The notes under the pieces are model-generated. The model was not told where the DNA came from, made no database searches, and saw only the letters and a program-made list of their open reading frames with translations. Below, piece by piece: positions 39,119 to 48,594 of a stretch of DNA of 64,000 bases. This DNA comes from Serratia grimesii NBRC 13537 (GTDB taxonomy: Bacteria > Pseudomonadota > Gammaproteobacteria > Enterobacterales > Enterobacteriaceae). Location of the stretch: positions 1 to 64,000 of the forward strand of contig NZ_BCTT01000017.1 of the NCBI RefSeq assembly GCF_001590905.1. Reading direction: 5' to 3'. How positions within the stretch are numbered: position 1 is the stretch's first letter; every line of letters begins with the position of its first letter. Position numbers and translations under genes: made by a program.

Positions 39119-41998
39119 ATGACTCAGACACTCAGCCAACTTGAACACAGCGAAGCGTTTATCGAACGTCACATCGGCTCTTCTGCAGAACAACAGCAGC
39201 AGTTGCTGGAAGCGGTGGGCGCACGCTCGCTCAACGCGCTGATCCAACAGATTGTGCCGGCAGATATTCAACTGCCTGCGCCGCCGCCGGTGGGCGATGC
39301 GGCTACTGAACATCAGGCGCTGGCCGAACTGAAGGCGATTGCCTCGCAGAATCAGCGCTACAAATCCTATATCGGTATGGGTTACAGCGCGGTGCTGACG
39401 CCTCCGGTGATCCTGCGTAATATGCTGGAAAACCCAGGCTGGTACACCGCTTATACCCCTTATCAGCCAGAAGTATCACAGGGCCGTCTTGAGGCGCTGT
39501 TGAACTTCCAGACAGTGACCCTTGATCTGACCGGTCTGGATCTGGCATCCGCTTCATTGCTGGACGAAGCCACAGCCGCAGCCGAAGCGATGGCGTTGGC
39601 CAAGCGCGCCAGCAAGCTGAAAGATGCTAACCGTTTCTTCGTCGCTGATGATGTACATCCTCAGACGCTGGACGTTGTACGCACCCGTGCTGAAACGTTT
39701 GGCTTTGAAGTCATCGTCGATAAAGCTGAAAAAGTATTGGAGCTGCAGGGCGTGTTTGGCGTGCTGCTGCAACAGGTCGGCACTACGGGTGAGCTGCACG
39801 ATTACAGCGCACTGCTGGCCGAACTGAAAAACCGTAAAATTGTCACCAGCGTGGCTGCTGACATTATGGCGTTGGTGCTGCTGACTGCACCGGGCAAACA
39901 GGGCGCAGACGTCGTATTCGGTTCCGCACAGCGCTTTGGCGTACCGATGGGCTACGGCGGTCCGCATGCTGCCTTCTTCTCTTGCCGTGATGAATTCAAA
40001 CGCTCAATGCCGGGCCGTATCATTGGGGTTTCTCGCGATGCTGCCGGTAACACCGCACTGCGTATGGCGATGCAAACCCGTGAGCAACATATTCGCCGTG
40101 AAAAGGCTAACTCGAATATCTGTACCTCGCAGGTACTGCTGGCCAATATCGCCAGCCTGTATGCGGTGTACCATGGTCCACAGGGCCTACAGCGTATCGC
40201 TGGGCGCATTCATCGTCTGACCGACATTCTGGCCGCTGGGTTGCAACAGGCTGGCCTGCAACTGCGCCACAAAACCTGGTTTGACACCCTGACGGTGGAA
40301 GTGAAAGACAAGGCTGCGGTACTGGAACGCGCGTTGAGCTTCGGTATCAACCTGCGCACCGATATTCATGGCGCAGTGGGCATCACGCTGGACGAAGCCA
40401 CCTCACGTGAAGACGTACAGACCCTGTTCGCCTTGCTGGTCGGTGACAACCACGGTCTGAACATTGACGCACTGGACGCGGCAGTGAGCAAAAACAGCCA
40501 GTCGATCCCTGCCGGTATGCTGCGTCAGGAACCTATCCTGACTCACCCCGTATTTAACCGCTACCACAGCGAAACCGAGATGATGCGTTATATGCATCGT
40601 CTGGAACGTAAAGATCTGGCACTCAATCAGGCGATGATCCCATTGGGTTCATGCACCATGAAACTGAATGCCGCTGCGGAAATGATCCCGATTACCTGGC
40701 CTGAGTTCTCCGAGCTGCATCCGTTCTGCCCACCAGAGCAGGCGGCAGGTTATCAGCAGATGATCGGTCAGCTGTCACAATGGTTGGTGCAATTAACCGG
40801 TTACGATGCGGTTTGCATGCAACCGAACTCAGGTGCGCAGGGTGAATACGCCGGTCTGCTGGCAATCCGTCGTTACCATGAAAGCCGTAACGAAGCGGGC
40901 CGTCATATCTGTCTGATCCCAAGCTCTGCCCATGGTACCAACCCGGCTTCTGCTCAGATGGCAGGCATGAGTGTGGTCGTGGTGGCGTGCGACAAGAATG
41001 GCAACATCGATCTGCACGATCTGCGCATTAAGGCAGAACAAGCGGGTGAAGAGCTGTCTTGTATTATGGTGACTTACCCGTCGACCCACGGCGTGTATGA
41101 AGAAACCATCCGTGAAGTGTGCCAGATCGTCCATCAGTTTGGCGGCCAGGTTTACCTCGACGGCGCCAACATGAACGCTCAGGTGGGTATCACTACCCCG
41201 GGTTATATCGGTGCGGATGTTTCTCACCTTAACCTGCATAAAACCTTCTGTATCCCGCACGGCGGCGGTGGCCCAGGTATGGGTCCAATCGGCGTTAAAG
41301 CACACCTGGCACCGTTTGTTCCGGGCCACAGTGTGGTGCAAATTGACGGTGTCACAACCCAACAGGGCGCGGTTTCTGCAGCACCGTTCGGTAGCGCCTC
41401 TATTCTGCCAATCAGCTGGATGTATATCCGCATGATGGGCGCGGAAGGGTTGAAGCAAGCAAGCCAGGTCGCGATTCTGAATGCTAACTACATTGCGACT
41501 CGCCTGAAAGACGCTTATCCGGTGCTGTATACCGGCCGTGATCACCGTGTGGCGCATGAATGTATTCTCGACATTCGTCCACTGAAGGAAGAGACCGGCA
41601 TCAGCGAAATGGATATTGCCAAACGTCTGATTGACTACGGTTTCCATGCACCGACCATGTCGTTCCCGGTTGCGGGTACGTTGATGGTTGAGCCAACCGA
41701 ATCAGAAAGCAAGGTGGAACTGGATCGCTTTATCGACGCGATGCTGGCTATCCGCAGCGAAATTGATCGTGTAGCGAAAGGTGAATGGCCACTGGAAGAC
41801 AACCCACTGGTGAACGCGCCACACATTCAGGCTGAGCTGGTCAGCGACTGGCAGCATGCCTATAGCCGCGAACTGGCCGTGTTCCCTATCGCCGGTGTGC
41901 GTGAGAACAAATACTGGCCGAGCGTGAAGCGTCTGGATGACGTGTACGGCGATCGTAACCTGTTCTGTTCTTGCGTGCCGATGAGCGAATACGAATAA
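39119..41998 (+). CDS. gcvP: Glycine dehydrogenase, decarboxylating (P-protein)
   Basis: PLP enzyme that decarboxylates glycine and loads the residue onto lipoyl-GcvH. A single 959-aa chain with N- and C-terminal halves of the same fold. The PLP lysine is Lys708 in [18 protein letters not shown], preceded by [10 protein letters not shown]; the glycine-rich loop follows. Length equals the enterobacterial one-piece form. A perfect-stem terminator follows at 42022-42054. Confidence 0.98.
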   Translation: MTQTLSQLEHSEAFIERHIGSSAEQQQQLLEAVGARSLNALIQQIVPADIQLPAPPPVGDAATEHQALAELKAIASQNQRYKSYIGMGYSAVLTPPVILRNMLENPGWYTAYTPYQPEVSQGRLEALLNFQTVTLDLTGLDLASASLLDEATAAAEAMALAKRASKLKDANRFFVADDVHPQTLDVVRTRAETFGFEVIVDKAEKVLELQGVFGVLLQQVGTTGELHDYSALLAELKNRKIVTSVAADIMALVLLTAPGKQGADVVFGSAQRFGVPMGYGGPHAAFFSCRDEFKRSMPGRIIGVSRDAAGNTALRMAMQTREQHIRREKANSNICTSQVLLANIASLYAVYHGPQGLQRIAGRIHRLTDILAAGLQQAGLQLRHKTWFDTLTVEVKDKAAVLERALSFGINLRTDIHGAVGITLDEATSREDVQTLFALLVGDNHGLNIDALDAAVSKNSQSIPAGMLRQEPILTHPVFNRYHSETEMMRYMHRLERKDLALNQAMIPLGSCTMKLNAAAEMIPITWPEFSELHPFCPPEQAAGYQQMIGQLSQWLVQLTGYDAVCMQPNSGAQGEYAGLLAIRRYHESRNEAGRHICLIPSSAHGTNPASAQMAGMSVVVVACDKNGNIDLHDLRIKAEQAGEELSCIMVTYPSTHGVYEETIREVCQIVHQFGGQVYLDGANMNAQVGITTPGYIGADVSHLNLHKTFCIPHGGGGPGMGPIGVKAHLAPFVPGHSVVQIDGVTTQQGAVSAAPFGSASILPISWMYIRMMGAEGLKQASQVAILNANYIATRLKDAYPVLYTGRDHRVAHECILDIRPLKEETGISEMDIAKRLIDYGFHAPTMSFPVAGTLMVEPTESESKVELDRFIDAMLAIRSEIDRVAKGEWPLEDNPLVNAPHIQAELVSDWQHAYSRELAVFPIAGVRENKYWPSVKRLDDVYGDRNLFCSCVPMSEYE

Positions 41999-42021
41999 CA
42001 CATTCGGCAAAGCGGATGATC

Positions 42022-42054
42022 AAGGGACACTGCATGATGCAGTGTCCCTTTTTT
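42022..42054 (+). terminator. Terminator of the gcv operon
   Basis: AAGGGACACTGCA-TGA-TGCAGTGTCCCTT followed by TTTT; a perfect 13-bp stem. Confidence 0.92.
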
Positions 42055-42095
42055 ATTGTCGTCGCAGGATAACTCGAACGGAATAAGGAGCAATG

Positions 42096-43061
42096 ATGAA
42101 AGCAGCTATTGTAAACGTCCTGGGCCAGGCACCTGTGGCCGGTAATGTGGATGAACCGACCGCGCGCGAAGGTGAAACGCTGATCACGGTGAGTGTCGCC
42201 GGCATAAAACAGCTGGATCGTGCCATGGTGGCAGGAACCCATTACTCCAGTCCGAAGAGCTTGCCGATCGTGCCGGGTACCGACGGTGTGGGCTATGCGC
42301 CAGACGGTCAGCGGGTTTATTTTGCCTCTTTCCGCCAGCCACACGGTGCGTTAGCCGAACGCACTGTTGCTTCCTGGACCGTACCTGTGCCGAAGGGCGT
42401 GGATGACGCTACCGCAGCCGCATTGATCAATCCGGCGTTCGCTGCCTGGCTGCCGCTGCACTGGCGCGCTGAGGTTCAGGCAGGGGAAACGGTGCTGATC
42501 ATTGGTGCTACAGGGACTTCAGGCAAACTGGCAGTGGCTGCTGCGCGCCAGGCAGGAGCGGGTCGTATTGTCGCTGCCGGCCGTCGTCAAAGCGTGTTGG
42601 ATGCATTGAGTGTGGATGCCACGGTCGATCTTTCACTGGAAGGTGCGGAACTGGTGCAGGCTTTCGCCGCAGCGGCAGGCCCAAATGGGTATCAGGTTAT
42701 TGTCGATTACATCTGGGGTGCGGCCACCGAAGCCCTGCTTGCGACACTGAACAACCACGACTTGTCCTCTTACGCCGGTGGACGCGGCATTCGCTTGGTC
42801 AATGTTGGCTCGATGGCGGGGCCGGACATTCGGTTGCCCGCGGCGGTCCTGCGCAGTAATCAATTGCAGATTATGGGCAGCGGTACAGGCAATTTCCCTC
42901 CGGTGGCTGACATGCAGAGATATGCCAGTGAGATCCTGGCGCTGGCAGCAGCCGGGGAGATCTCGGTTGAGACTCAGGAACACGATTTATCCGAGATCGC
43001 CGACGTGTGGGATCTTAATAAGAAAAGCGACGTGCGTTCGGTGATCCGAATCGCCAGATAA
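42096..43061 (+). CDS. Quinone oxidoreductase-like medium-chain dehydrogenase
   Basis: A 321-aa MDR-superfamily enzyme with an N-terminal GroES-like domain and a Rossmann fold around residues 130-165 (LIIGATGTSGKLAVAAARQ). There is no cysteine in the whole protein, so the zinc sites of alcohol dehydrogenases are absent and it should be an NADPH-dependent, zinc-free quinone or enone reductase type. AAGGAG is five bases before ATG 42096 and two before ATG 42093, so 42096 is preferred. Substrate unknown. It replaces bglA found after gcvP in E. coli. Confidence 0.82.
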   Translation: MKAAIVNVLGQAPVAGNVDEPTAREGETLITVSVAGIKQLDRAMVAGTHYSSPKSLPIVPGTDGVGYAPDGQRVYFASFRQPHGALAERTVASWTVPVPKGVDDATAAALINPAFAAWLPLHWRAEVQAGETVLIIGATGTSGKLAVAAARQAGAGRIVAAGRRQSVLDALSVDATVDLSLEGAELVQAFAAAAGPNGYQVIVDYIWGAATEALLATLNNHDLSSYAGGRGIRLVNVGSMAGPDIRLPAAVLRSNQLQIMGSGTGNFPPVADMQRYASEILALAAAGEISVETQEHDLSEIADVWDLNKKSDVRSVIRIAR

Positions 43062-43069
43062 ACAGCCAA

Positions 43070-43603
43070 CTACTCGCGGTAATAGCAGGCCAGATGAATA
43101 TCTTCCGGTTCACGGACAAACAGTTCGGTATCGGGTTGGGTCATCAACTGGCAACCCTGAGACAGATAAAAATCCACGGTGTTTTTACTTGGGATAGAAG
43201 AAACATACAGCCCGAGAGCACCGTCTTGGCTGGCTTGATGTAGGCAATGGCTGAACAGACGTTTGCCCAGCCCCTTGCCACGCTGGCTGGCGCTGACATA
43301 GAAAAACAGCAACTGACGTAAGTCCTGCCGCGGCCCGCGCGGCAGGGTATCGAGCACCGCAGCTGCAAGGATTTTCTTCTCTTCGAACAGGGCGAGAAAG
43401 CGGCCCCCACGCGCAAAGCAGTGTTCATGGATCGCGCTATAGGTTTCGCGATCGTGCGGATCCCAACCCTGCAGATCGTAATGGGCGGTATAGGGCTGTA
43501 ATTTGCCATTCTGCATGCGGTAGAACGTGTCGATCACTTCACTGCGGTCAATCTGCCATAGCAAATCAAGTTGATGTTGTTGCAGCAAAATAGGTTGAGT
43601 CAT
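43070..43603 (-). CDS. GNAT-family N-acetyltransferase
   Basis: A 177-aa acetyltransferase. The acetyl-CoA motif A is visible as QRGKGLGKRLFSHCLHQA, preceded by the beta strand LLFFYVSA and followed by LGLYVSSIPSKNTVDFYLSQG (motif B). It lies 6 bp from the end of the histidine kinase gene on the same strand, so the kinase-regulator transcript may continue into it. Substrate cannot be assigned; E. coli has no obvious counterpart here. Confidence 0.8.
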   Translation of the reverse strand: MTQPILLQQHQLDLLWQIDRSEVIDTFYRMQNGKLQPYTAHYDLQGWDPHDRETYSAIHEHCFARGGRFLALFEEKKILAAAVLDTLPRGPRQDLRQLLFFYVSASQRGKGLGKRLFSHCLHQASQDGALGLYVSSIPSKNTVDFYLSQGCQLMTQPDTELFVREPEDIHLACYYRE

Positions 43604-43609
43604 CGTCGG

Positions 43610-45016
43610 TTAATTCTCTCGTGGTGCAAGGTAATTTTCGGGCAGATCGATGATAAAACCGATGCCGTGCTCATCAAGCCCTTCGGTTATCCGCAGTTGT
43701 GCGCCAATTTTATCGGCCAGGTTTTTCGCAATGGCGAGCCCGAGACCGCTGCCGCTCTGTTGCGTACCGGGTACGCGATAAAAGCGCTCGAACAGTCGTT
43801 TGTGGTACTCCCGACGGATACCGGGGCCATTATCACGCAATGTAATATAGCAGCCCAGCGGCGACAGTGACCGGATGTTAGCTTCGATTCGCCCACCGTT
43901 TGGCGCATATTTAATGGCGTTCTCCAGCAGGTTGGTGAATATCGTAATCAGCGAATGGCGATCGGTCTCAATCATCACATTTTCACTACCATCCAGAGAG
44001 AGTTCGACGTTCTTCTCCAGTGCATAGGGGACATGTTGGGCAATGCATTTGCTGATCTCTGCGTGGATATTTACCGCTTCAATCTTCAGTGGGAAGTCTT
44101 CCGATTCCAGTTTGGCCAAGTCAATCAGTTGGCGTGACAGCGATGCGGCGCGGTCCAGCCCGTGTTGCATGTCTTCAATGATCTCCTGGCGTTCGGATTT
44201 ATCAGCCACCTGGGTCAGCAGGTGCAACTGTGCCAGCACGGCAGCGATTGGGGTACGTAGCTCATGCGCCGCATCGGCCATAAAGCGCTTTTCACGCTGG
44301 TTGGCGGCATCGATACGAGCCATCAACTTATTAATTTCTAAAACGATGGGGCGAATTTCCTGATATTGCGCACGCACATTGATCGGCGATAAGTTACCCG
44401 GCTTGCGGTCAGAGATCATTCTGGCGATTTGCCGCAGTGGTCGCAGGCTGAAATAGGCCGTAACCAGCAGGGCGACAATGATTGCTGCCAGAATGACCAG
44501 CAGCGGGATCGCCGTGCTTTCCGCCGGATTGCCGAAAATAGTGGTGCGGTTGTCAAAGGACTCACCGACAATCACTCTAAATTGCTGCTTATCGCTCCAA
44601 CTGCCGGCGATATGCCACTTCACGTTGGCATAGCTGATGGTGCCGGACAGCACCGAAGGCGGTAGAATCAAGGGTTTTTCTTGGGAAGGGGAGGCGTAAA
44701 GCATCTTATTATTGTGGTCATAAACCACAAATAACGGGCGATAGTCTATTTCATCCTGCATACCGTTTTTAATGGAGTCGATATACATGACTTCGATATC
44801 TTTAATAACATCAAGATAATTGAGATCGGTAATGTCCGATTTATCAAGAATATTGGCAATGCCACGTGCAACAATGCGTTGCTGATTATCCAGATATTTT
44901 TCTGCATCGGGATAATAAAGATATTTTACCCAGCCAATCAAAACACCCCAGAGTAATAATATTGCCAATACCTGAAAAATGATGGTGCGCATAAAAAAGG
45001 ATTTAAAACTGATCAT
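43610..45016 (-). CDS. Sensor histidine kinase, QseC/PmrB-like
   Basis: A 468-aa inner-membrane sensor. TM1 is at about residues 8-30 and TM2 at about 168-190 (LLVILAAIIVALLVTAYF), bounding a roughly 135-residue periplasmic sensor region. HAMP linker, then H-box FMADAAHELRTPIAAV, N-box NLLENAIKYAPNGG, and G-boxes DNGPGI and GSGLGLAIAKN. Its start overlaps the regulator stop by 4 bp (ATGA). The signal is unknown; the periplasmic region lacks the ExxE iron motif of PmrB that I looked for. Confidence 0.88.
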   Translation of the reverse strand: MISFKSFFMRTIIFQVLAILLLWGVLIGWVKYLYYPDAEKYLDNQQRIVARGIANILDKSDITDLNYLDVIKDIEVMYIDSIKNGMQDEIDYRPLFVVYDHNNKMLYASPSQEKPLILPPSVLSGTISYANVKWHIAGSWSDKQQFRVIVGESFDNRTTIFGNPAESTAIPLLVILAAIIVALLVTAYFSLRPLRQIARMISDRKPGNLSPINVRAQYQEIRPIVLEINKLMARIDAANQREKRFMADAAHELRTPIAAVLAQLHLLTQVADKSERQEIIEDMQHGLDRAASLSRQLIDLAKLESEDFPLKIEAVNIHAEISKCIAQHVPYALEKNVELSLDGSENVMIETDRHSLITIFTNLLENAIKYAPNGGRIEANIRSLSPLGCYITLRDNGPGIRREYHKRLFERFYRVPGTQQSGSGLGLAIAKNLADKIGAQLRITEGLDEHGIGFIIDLPENYLAPREN

Positions 45017-45681
45017 CCCTGGCTCTCTTTTTTTAGTAAATAGCCGATGCCACGTACGGTAATAATTCTTTCCTTACCGATTTTTCGTCTTAAATTATGC
45101 ATATGTACCTCGAGGGAGTTGCTTTCCACGCTGTCGCCGTTACCGAATAAACTCTGTTCCAATGCGGCCTTACGTACCACTGTACCGGCACAGCGCATGA
45201 GCTCATGCAGTAAGCGGTACTCTTTTTTCGATAGCAGCAGCAGTTCGTCATCCAGCGTGACCTGGTGGTTCATCGGATCCAGATACAGATTTCCCAGGCT
45301 CCAGGTTTGGGAGGCAAATCCCGCCATGCGACGGTTCACTGCCTTCACGCGCGAGATTAATTCCGGTAGTGCAAAGGGCTTAGCCAGGAAGTCATCCGCG
45401 CCGGAGTCCAGACTATTGACCAGGCTTTCAATGCGATCTCGGGCAGTCAGAATAATGATCGGAATGTTTTGTCCGGCGGCGCGCCATTCGATCAGCTTTT
45501 GTAATCCGTCACCGTCGGGCAGAGTCAGATCCAACAGCATTAAATCGAAGCTGCCTTGCGTTAATTTATGTTGTGCATCATGGACCAACCGCACCCAGCA
45601 CAGCTCAAACCCAGCCAACTCTAATGCACGGCACAGGGCTTTGCCCAATTGCAGATCGTCTTCCACTAACAATATATTCAC
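45013..45681 (-). CDS. OmpR-family response regulator, QseB/PmrA-like
   Basis: A 222-aa regulator: receiver domain with Asp51 as the phosphoacceptor (LMLLDLTLPDGDG), acidic pair in VEDD, and switch Lys in FLAKPFAL. The C-terminal winged helix includes KKEYRLLHELMRCAG and EVHMHNLRRKIG, with ITVRGIGYLL at the end. Closest recalled relatives are QseB and PmrA/BasR. It is divergent from a small secreted-peptide gene and a MipA homologue; four TTAA-type boxes lie between. Confidence 0.88.
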   Translation of the reverse strand: MNILLVEDDLQLGKALCRALELAGFELCWVRLVHDAQHKLTQGSFDLMLLDLTLPDGDGLQKLIEWRAAGQNIPIIILTARDRIESLVNSLDSGADDFLAKPFALPELISRVKAVNRRMAGFASQTWSLGNLYLDPMNHQVTLDDELLLLSKKEYRLLHELMRCAGTVVRKAALEQSLFGNGDSVESNSLEVHMHNLRRKIGKERIITVRGIGYLLKKESQG

Positions 45682-45771
45682 GTGGTATCCGGTTTATATC
45701 ACTACGCTGGCGGCTATATAACTACAACCGTCGGGGGAAGACAACGCCGCACGGCTTTTCGCTCATACCTT

Positions 45772-45810
45772 CTTAAGCAAACCTTAATCTGCCGTTAATT
45801 TCACGTTAAG
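45772..45810. promoter_or_regulatory. Four tandem TTAA hexamers, predicted response-regulator sites
   Basis: CTTAAG (45772), CTTAAT (45783), GTTAAT (45794) and GTTAAG (45805) each start exactly 11 bp apart, separated by 5-base spacers. The first pair is a perfect match to the PmrA box YTTAAK-N5-YTTAAK; the other pair differs only in the first base. The array sits between the divergent response regulator (start 45681) and peptide gene (start 45871). Confidence 0.68.
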
Positions 45811-45870
45811 GGAGCAGCGCTTTGATTCGGGTAGGCTTCACAGCACAGTCATTACCGCAGAGTAAGCACA

Positions 45871-46104
45871 ATGCATATCAGCAATGCTTCAAATTTAGCT
45901 ATCACTGGCGGATTTATTCGCTTGTGCGCGATCTTATTTGTCGTGCTGTTCATGGTGCATTTTCACGCTGACGCGCAGGGTATAAATAGTCCAATAGCAC
46001 ATTCATCAACCTTGCAGCCCCAATTGCAGACGGTGGTTTCAGATGTCTGTAGTCGTTTCAAACCGCGAATAAAAAAACAATTGCGGCGCCTGGTGGCGCT
46101 ATAA
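45871..46104 (+). CDS. Hypothetical 77-aa secreted or membrane peptide
   Basis: Not recognised. The N-terminal half has a hydrophobic stretch (GGFIRLCAILFVVLFMVHF, about residues 13-31) followed by HADAQG, which could be a signal-peptidase site (ADA). The tail is basic (RFKPRIKKQLRRLVAL). It lies downstream of the hexamer array and 26 bp before the mipA-like gene, so cotranscription is plausible. Ribosome site is weak (AGAG). Similar small basic peptides accompany PmrA/QseB-type systems, but that is analogy only. Confidence 0.5.
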   Translation: MHISNASNLAITGGFIRLCAILFVVLFMVHFHADAQGINSPIAHSSTLQPQLQTVVSDVCSRFKPRIKKQLRRLVAL

Positions 46105-46130
46105 ACCTCATTAAATATAAGGCAAATACG

Positions 46131-46940
46131 GTGAAAAATACCCTGGGTTATTCTGCGATGACGCTGCTGATGATATTTCCCTTGCAGGGATCTGCGCAGG
46201 AGGAAGAAAAAGCGTCGTTGACGCTTAGCGGGGGCATTGCGGTGGCGCCGTTATATCAAGGGGCGTCTATTTATAGCGCGGTACCGCTGTATGATCTTCA
46301 GGCAGGTTATGACAATCCGACATGGGGAGATTTTAGTCTGGGACTGGGTGGTGCCAGTTGGCAGTTGCCGTTGTCGGGACCATTCGGTATCGCCTTATTG
46401 GCGGGTTATGATGGTGGACGAGACGAAAACATTAAAACGTTGGGGGGGCGAAATAATCGGCTCAAAGGCATGGGGGATTTGGATGGCGCGTTTGAGGCGG
46501 GTATTGAACTGAGTTATAAATTCGAACCCTTCCGCACCTATATCAGGGGAATGCAGGCGACCAAGGCGCGTCAGTATGGCGATGAAGACTTGGGGCATAC
46601 TGCCTATATCGATGTGGGGGTGGCAGCGTTGTACCCGCTAAGCGATGCGCTTAGTCTTTCAGCCGATCTGACGACCACGTGGGCCAACCAGGGTTATCAG
46701 CGTGGCTACTTCGGTGTCACCCAGCAGCAAGCGCAGCATAGCGCTTTTGATGCCTATCGCCCAGGAAGCGGCTTTAAGCAGGTGATGCTCAATACCGCGT
46801 TGAATTATCAATTGACGCGGGAAATCGCCTTCCAGGGCGGCGTCGGTATCTATACTCTGTTGGGTGATGCGGCGAACAGCCCGATCGTCGAGAAAGAGGC
46901 CGCTGGGGTGGCTTTCTTGAGCGCCAGCTACAGTTTCTGA
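46131..46940 (+). CDS. MipA/OmpV family outer-membrane protein
   Basis: A 269-aa outer-membrane beta-barrel. Signal peptide at residues 1-22 (cleavage after GSA or SAQ), then alternating amphipathic strands, ending in FLSASYSF with the terminal aromatic residue needed for outer-membrane assembly. MipA relatives scaffold murein synthesis or act as porin-like channels. Translation starts with GTG 46131 (AAGG upstream). It probably belongs to the regulon of the adjacent two-component system. Confidence 0.86.
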   Translation: MKNTLGYSAMTLLMIFPLQGSAQEEEKASLTLSGGIAVAPLYQGASIYSAVPLYDLQAGYDNPTWGDFSLGLGGASWQLPLSGPFGIALLAGYDGGRDENIKTLGGRNNRLKGMGDLDGAFEAGIELSYKFEPFRTYIRGMQATKARQYGDEDLGHTAYIDVGVAALYPLSDALSLSADLTTTWANQGYQRGYFGVTQQQAQHSAFDAYRPGSGFKQVMLNTALNYQLTREIAFQGGVGIYTLLGDAANSPIVEKEAAGVAFLSASYSF

Positions 46941-46964
46941 TTTCCCAACCAGAGAAGGAATAGC

Positions 46965-47711
46965 ATGACGAAAGTTGCATTGGTCACCGGCGCCAGCCGG
47001 GGTATTGGCCGCGCCACAGCCCTGCTTTTGGCCCAGAAGGGCTATGCGGTGGGCGTTAACTATTTGAAAGATGAGGTCGCGGCACAGCAGGTTGTGACGG
47101 AGATTGAATCACAGGGTGGTCAGGCGCTGGCGCTGCGGGCGGATATTGCCGGTGAAAGCCAGGTGGTAGCGATGTTTACCGAACTGGACGCAACCCTTGG
47201 CCCGATCAGTGCGCTGGTCAACAACGCCGGCATTCTGTTTCAACAGACAAGCATTGAACACCTCACGGCAGAGCGAATTAACAAGGTGCTGAGCACCAAC
47301 GTCACCGGCTATTTCCTTTGCTGCCGGGAGGCGGTGAAACGGATGGCGCATCGTCATGGTGGGCAGGGCGGCTCAATCGTCAACGTCTCTTCAGCCGCAG
47401 CCCGTTTAGGAGCACCCTGGGAGTATGTCGACTATGCCGCATCGAAGGGGGCGGTAGACACGTTAACCACCGGACTGGCGCTGGAAGTGGCGGCTCAGGG
47501 TATTCGTGTCAATTCTGTGCGACCAGGGTGCATTTACACCGAGATGCACGCCAGCGGCGGCGAGCCGGGACGTGTTGATCGGGTTAAGGGCAATCTGCCG
47601 ATGCAGCGTGGCGGCACCCCGGAAGAGGTCGCGGAAGCCATTACTTGGTTGCTGTCTGATGCAGCTTCTTACGTCACCGGCAGCTTTATCGAAGCGTCCG
47701 GCGGCCGCTGA
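46965..47711 (+). CDS. ygfF: Short-chain dehydrogenase YgfF-like
   Basis: A 248-aa classical SDR. Cofactor motif TGASRGIG at residues 8-15, NNAG at 86-89, catalytic Ser142/143, Tyr157 and Lys161 in YVDYAASKG. It matches E. coli YgfF, annotated as a glucose-1-dehydrogenase-like oxidoreductase, in sequence and location near gcvP. Asn in the NYLKDE region after the second strand suggests NADP preference (inference). Physiological substrate unknown. A hairpin without T-tract lies at 47761-47781. Confidence 0.85.
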   Translation: MTKVALVTGASRGIGRATALLLAQKGYAVGVNYLKDEVAAQQVVTEIESQGGQALALRADIAGESQVVAMFTELDATLGPISALVNNAGILFQQTSIEHLTAERINKVLSTNVTGYFLCCREAVKRMAHRHGGQGGSIVNVSSAAARLGAPWEYVDYAASKGAVDTLTTGLALEVAAQGIRVNSVRPGCIYTEMHASGGEPGRVDRVKGNLPMQRGGTPEEVAEAITWLLSDAASYVTGSFIEASGGR

Positions 47712-47802
47712 GGTTTCATAGTATTCTCAGTGAAGCGCACAAGCCGTTATGAGTGGCGTGCCGGGTGATGGAGCCACCCGGCTTGCTACGGTAGCCAGCG
47801 TG

Positions 47803-48411
47803 TTACTTCAGCCAGCCTTTACGTTGTGCGTCCTGCAAGTGTTGCAGCAGGTATTTCCACAACTCCGGTTGGACATCAGCGATGGTCGTGTTGCGCGCCA
47901 GTACTTGCTCAAGACTGATGCCGTTCTCGACCCAGCTTTGGCCGCCATTGTGCAGGTTCATCAGCATCGGCATCGTGCGGTCCAGCACCAGTGCAAAGCG
48001 CGCGTCGGCGCTTTCGCCATCTTCATATTCCTGCCATAAAGCGGTGAAATACTCGCGCTGAGTGTCTGGCAGCATACCGAAAAGCCGGCGCGCTGCAGCC
48101 ACTTCTACATCATGGATTGCTGCACGTGCTGCCAGATCGTAGACCAGTACATCACCGGCGTCGATCTCAACGATGTCATGCAGCAGCGCCATCTGGATCA
48201 CCCGCTGGATATCTACGCCTTCACCGGCATAGGGTGCCAGGCTCAGGGCGGCAATAGCAAAATGCCAGCTATGTTCGGCGGAGTTTTCCTGGCGTTGGGT
48301 GCCCAGCACTTTAGTGCGGCGTTGCACGCTTTTCAACTTGTCGATTTCCATCAGGAACTGGATGACCTGGGTCATGGAGCCGAAATCTAACGCGGGTACA
48401 GCGGATGACAT
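47803..48411 (-). CDS. HD-domain hydrolase (5'-nucleotidase-like)
   Basis: A 202-aa HD-superfamily phosphohydrolase of the YfbR/HDDC2 type. Metal ligands are visible: His47 in SAEHSWHF, His78-Asp79 in ALLHDIVEIDAGD, and Asp144 in LVLDRTMPM. The N-terminal segment FLMEIDKLKSVQRRT is typical. Relatives dephosphorylate deoxynucleoside monophosphates. Divergent from trhA, with a 183-bp gap containing an unusual CGTACAC repeat. Confidence 0.82.
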   Translation of the reverse strand: MSSAVPALDFGSMTQVIQFLMEIDKLKSVQRRTKVLGTQRQENSAEHSWHFAIAALSLAPYAGEGVDIQRVIQMALLHDIVEIDAGDVLVYDLAARAAIHDVEVAAARRLFGMLPDTQREYFTALWQEYEDGESADARFALVLDRTMPMLMNLHNGGQSWVENGISLEQVLARNTTIADVQPELWKYLLQHLQDAQRKGWLK

Positions 48412-48482
48412 GGTGTAAACCTCAAGGTAGATGGGTTGAAGCCGATCGATTGTAGACCAGTGGGAGAGGGATTTCGATGGTT

Positions 48483-48520
48483 ACACGCGTACACAGTTTT
48501 ATTTTGGCGTACACGTGTAC
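48483..48520. promoter_or_regulatory. Paired CGTACAC motifs upstream of trhA
   Basis: CGTACAC occurs at 48488 and again at 48508, exactly 20 bp apart; the second lies in the perfect palindrome GTACACGTGTAC (48509-48520) and the first in ACACGCGTACAC. Two dyads on one helix face suggest an operator for an unknown regulator shared by the HD-protein gene and trhA. Confidence 0.5.
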
Positions 48521-48594
48521 ACTGAAATTATTCTCAGTTAAGCTGCTTTGCGGTAATTTCGAACAATATTGGGCGTTTTGAGGGGTTGTGCATT

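Noticed and set aside
40829-41647. 272-codon open frame antisense to gcvP
   Set aside because: Lies wholly within the catalytic half of gcvP on the other strand; rich in His, Thr and Gln from reverse codons, no family resemblance.
45013-45016. Calling the two-component pair qseBC or pmrAB outright
   Set aside because: Sequence resembles both families and the PmrB iron motif was not seen, so no gene symbol was assigned.
47761-47781. Terminator between ygfF and the HD-protein gene
   Set aside because: A 7-bp stem CCGGGTG/CACCCGG exists but no T-tract follows on either strand.
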